DNA from: Winogradskyella sp.
GTDB lineage: Bacteria; Bacteroidota; Bacteroidia; Flavobacteriales; Flavobacteriaceae
NCBI GenBank assembly: GCA_028383925.1
Contig: JAOEWO010000006.1
Coordinates: forward strand, 1-64,000
Length of the DNA: 64,000 nt
Reading direction: 5' to 3'
Shown here: positions 63,264 through 64,000 of the stretch, in pieces
Layout of the letters: each line of letters starts with the position of its first letter
Numbering within the stretch: the first letter of the stretch is position 1
The notes under the pieces: model-generated
What the model was told of the DNA's origin: nothing
Database searches by the model: none
Seen by the model: the letters and a program-made list of their open reading frames with translations, nothing else
Translations under genes and position numbers: made by a program

Positions 63264-64000
63264 TTAGTTTCTTAATTTTTTTAAAGCGTCAACCACAGCA
63301 CTGTGTGTAACGACATTAGTTTTAAAATGATTAACAATTTCAGCTTTTTCAATTGCAGTAGCTTCAAACTGATTTAGAATATTCATTAAGTGCATTTTCA
63401 TGTGCCCTTCTTGTATTCCGGTAGTGGTTAATGATTTTACAGCTGCAAAATTTTGAGCCAATCCTGCAACAGCCACTACTTGCATTAACGCTTTAGCGGT
63501 GGGTTTCTCTAACAATTCTAACGAAAATTTAACTAGAGGATGTAAGCCAGTTAAACCACCAATGGTGCCTAAAGCTAGGGGTATTTCTATCCAAAACTTA
63601 AACATACCGTCAGTAATAGTGCAATGTGTTAAGCTTGCGTATTTTCCGTTTCTAGAGGCATAAGCATGCACGCCAGCTTCAACGGCTCTAAAGTCATTAC
63701 CAGTAGCTAAAACAACAGCGTCAATACCATTCATTATCCCCTTGTTGTGCGTTACCGCTCTGTAAGGTTCTATTTCTGCAATATTTATGGCTTGCTTAAA
63801 TTTTTGTACAAAGATTTCGGGATGCTCTATGTCTTTACTTTTTAAGTCTGCTATAGGGCAAGACACCTCTGCTTTAACCAAACAGTTAGGTACGTAATTA
63901 GATAGAATACTCATTACAATATCTAGGTTGCCATCTAAGGTGTCTTCAGCTTCGCTTTTAAATGTTTGTGCAAATTGCTCTAAGCACGAATTAATAAAAT
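63264..64000 (-). CDS. mvaA: Hydroxymethylglutaryl-CoA reductase, class II (3' part; start outside window)
   Basis: The open frame continues without a stop to base 64000, beginning FINSCLEQFAQTFKSEAED and running into an internal Met at 63914, which is not the start. Class II HMG-CoA reductase blocks are clear: PYRAVTHNKGIMNGIDAVVLATGNDFRAVEAG with the catalytic Lys and Asp, then GGLTGLHPLVKFSLELL. The C-terminal HMKMHLMNI carries the conserved histidine. It makes mevalonate from HMG-CoA. Although called degradative in databases, this class serves synthesis in Bacteroidota. It is first of a pair with the GHMP kinase. Confidence 0.92.
   Translation of the reverse strand, partial: FINSCLEQFAQTFKSEAEDTLDGNLDIVMSILSNYVPNCLVKAEVSCPIADLKSKDIEHPEIFVQKFKQAINIAEIEPYRAVTHNKGIMNGIDAVVLATGNDFRAVEAGVHAYASRNGKYASLTHCTITDGMFKFWIEIPLALGTIGGLTGLHPLVKFSLELLEKPTAKALMQVVAVAGLAQNFAAVKSLTTTGIQEGHMKMHLMNILNQFEATAIEKAEIVNHFKTNVVTHSAVVDALKKLRN

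Overview
The window looks like chromosomal DNA of a marine member of the Flavobacteriaceae (Bacteroidota). The DNA is AT-rich. Several upstream regions carry the Bacteroidota -7 type motif TAnnTTTG, and Shine-Dalgarno sequences are mostly absent. One protein has a type IX secretion (T9SS) sorting tail. The gene families are ones typical of this group: ArsM/ArsS arsenosugar genes, a GYDIA-type GHMP kinase, a class II HMG-CoA reductase, and a bacterial deoxyhypusine-synthase-like enzyme. No rRNA, CRISPR array, phage or intact transposase was seen. There is one tRNA (Phe).

Layout. 0-6 kb: the start of an HD-domain gene reading out of the window, then a redox/thiol run on the plus strand: SelO, a DUF427 protein, an alpha/beta hydrolase-OsmC fusion, EgtB and EgtD (ergothioneine). 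6-14 kb: a large lipoprotein with a metallophosphoesterase domain and a predicted barrel, a small lipoprotein, a BaiN/HI0933-type flavoprotein and a hybrid histidine kinase. 14-19 kb: mevalonate decarboxylase, mevalonate kinase, a UbiA prenyltransferase, a nitrilase, and a pseudouridine-synthase-like protein whose catalytic Asp position is Gly. 19.2-19.5 kb: a decayed receiver-domain fragment. 21-27 kb: a polyamine locus with arginine decarboxylase, agmatinase, a homospermidine-synthase-like enzyme and a GNAT-nitrilase fusion, possibly preceded by a 50-codon ORF. 28-36 kb: a minus-strand set with a FAD oxidoreductase, a membrane 4Fe-4S protein, a MORN-like repeat protein and three glycosyltransferases. 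36-40 kb: a plus-strand envelope set with DUF547, an outer-membrane protein carrying a frameshift in its signal peptide, a GH113-like hydrolase and an Omp85-like barrel.

40-47 kb holds a nine-gene minus-strand arsenosugar locus. From first to last transcribed it encodes a peroxidase-like CMD protein, ArsS, a rhodanese, a TIGR04282-type transferase, purine nucleoside phosphorylase, ArsM, a sterol-desaturase-family oxygenase, DUF547 and a TIGR04283-type glycosyltransferase. The inferred logic is that ArsM methylates arsenite, ArsS adds the 5'-deoxyadenosyl group, the phosphorylase removes adenine, and the transferases add the aglycone. The desaturase and DUF547 roles are unknown.

47-54 kb is the accessory part. 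It has an AraC-type regulator facing a T9SS protein, an untracked 54-aa secreted peptide, and two tandem surface proteins with shared N-termini but different C-type-lectin-like tails (FISUMP and DUF1566). A five-copy 54-bp tandem repeat and a broken Avd-like gene follow. I read this as the remains of a diversity-generating retroelement whose reverse transcriptase and template are not in the window. A zinc-ribbon micro-ORF, a 152-bp MITE-like element with perfect 17-bp inverted ends and a 6-bp target duplication, and tRNA-Phe follow.

54-64 kb returns to housekeeping genes: CoaX, an outer-membrane protein, a TPR protein, LptC, a CNNM/CorC protein, a PpiD-like chaperone, then on the minus strand a GYDIA GHMP kinase and HMG-CoA reductase, which runs off the end. 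With the 14-17 kb genes these supply most of a mevalonate pathway.
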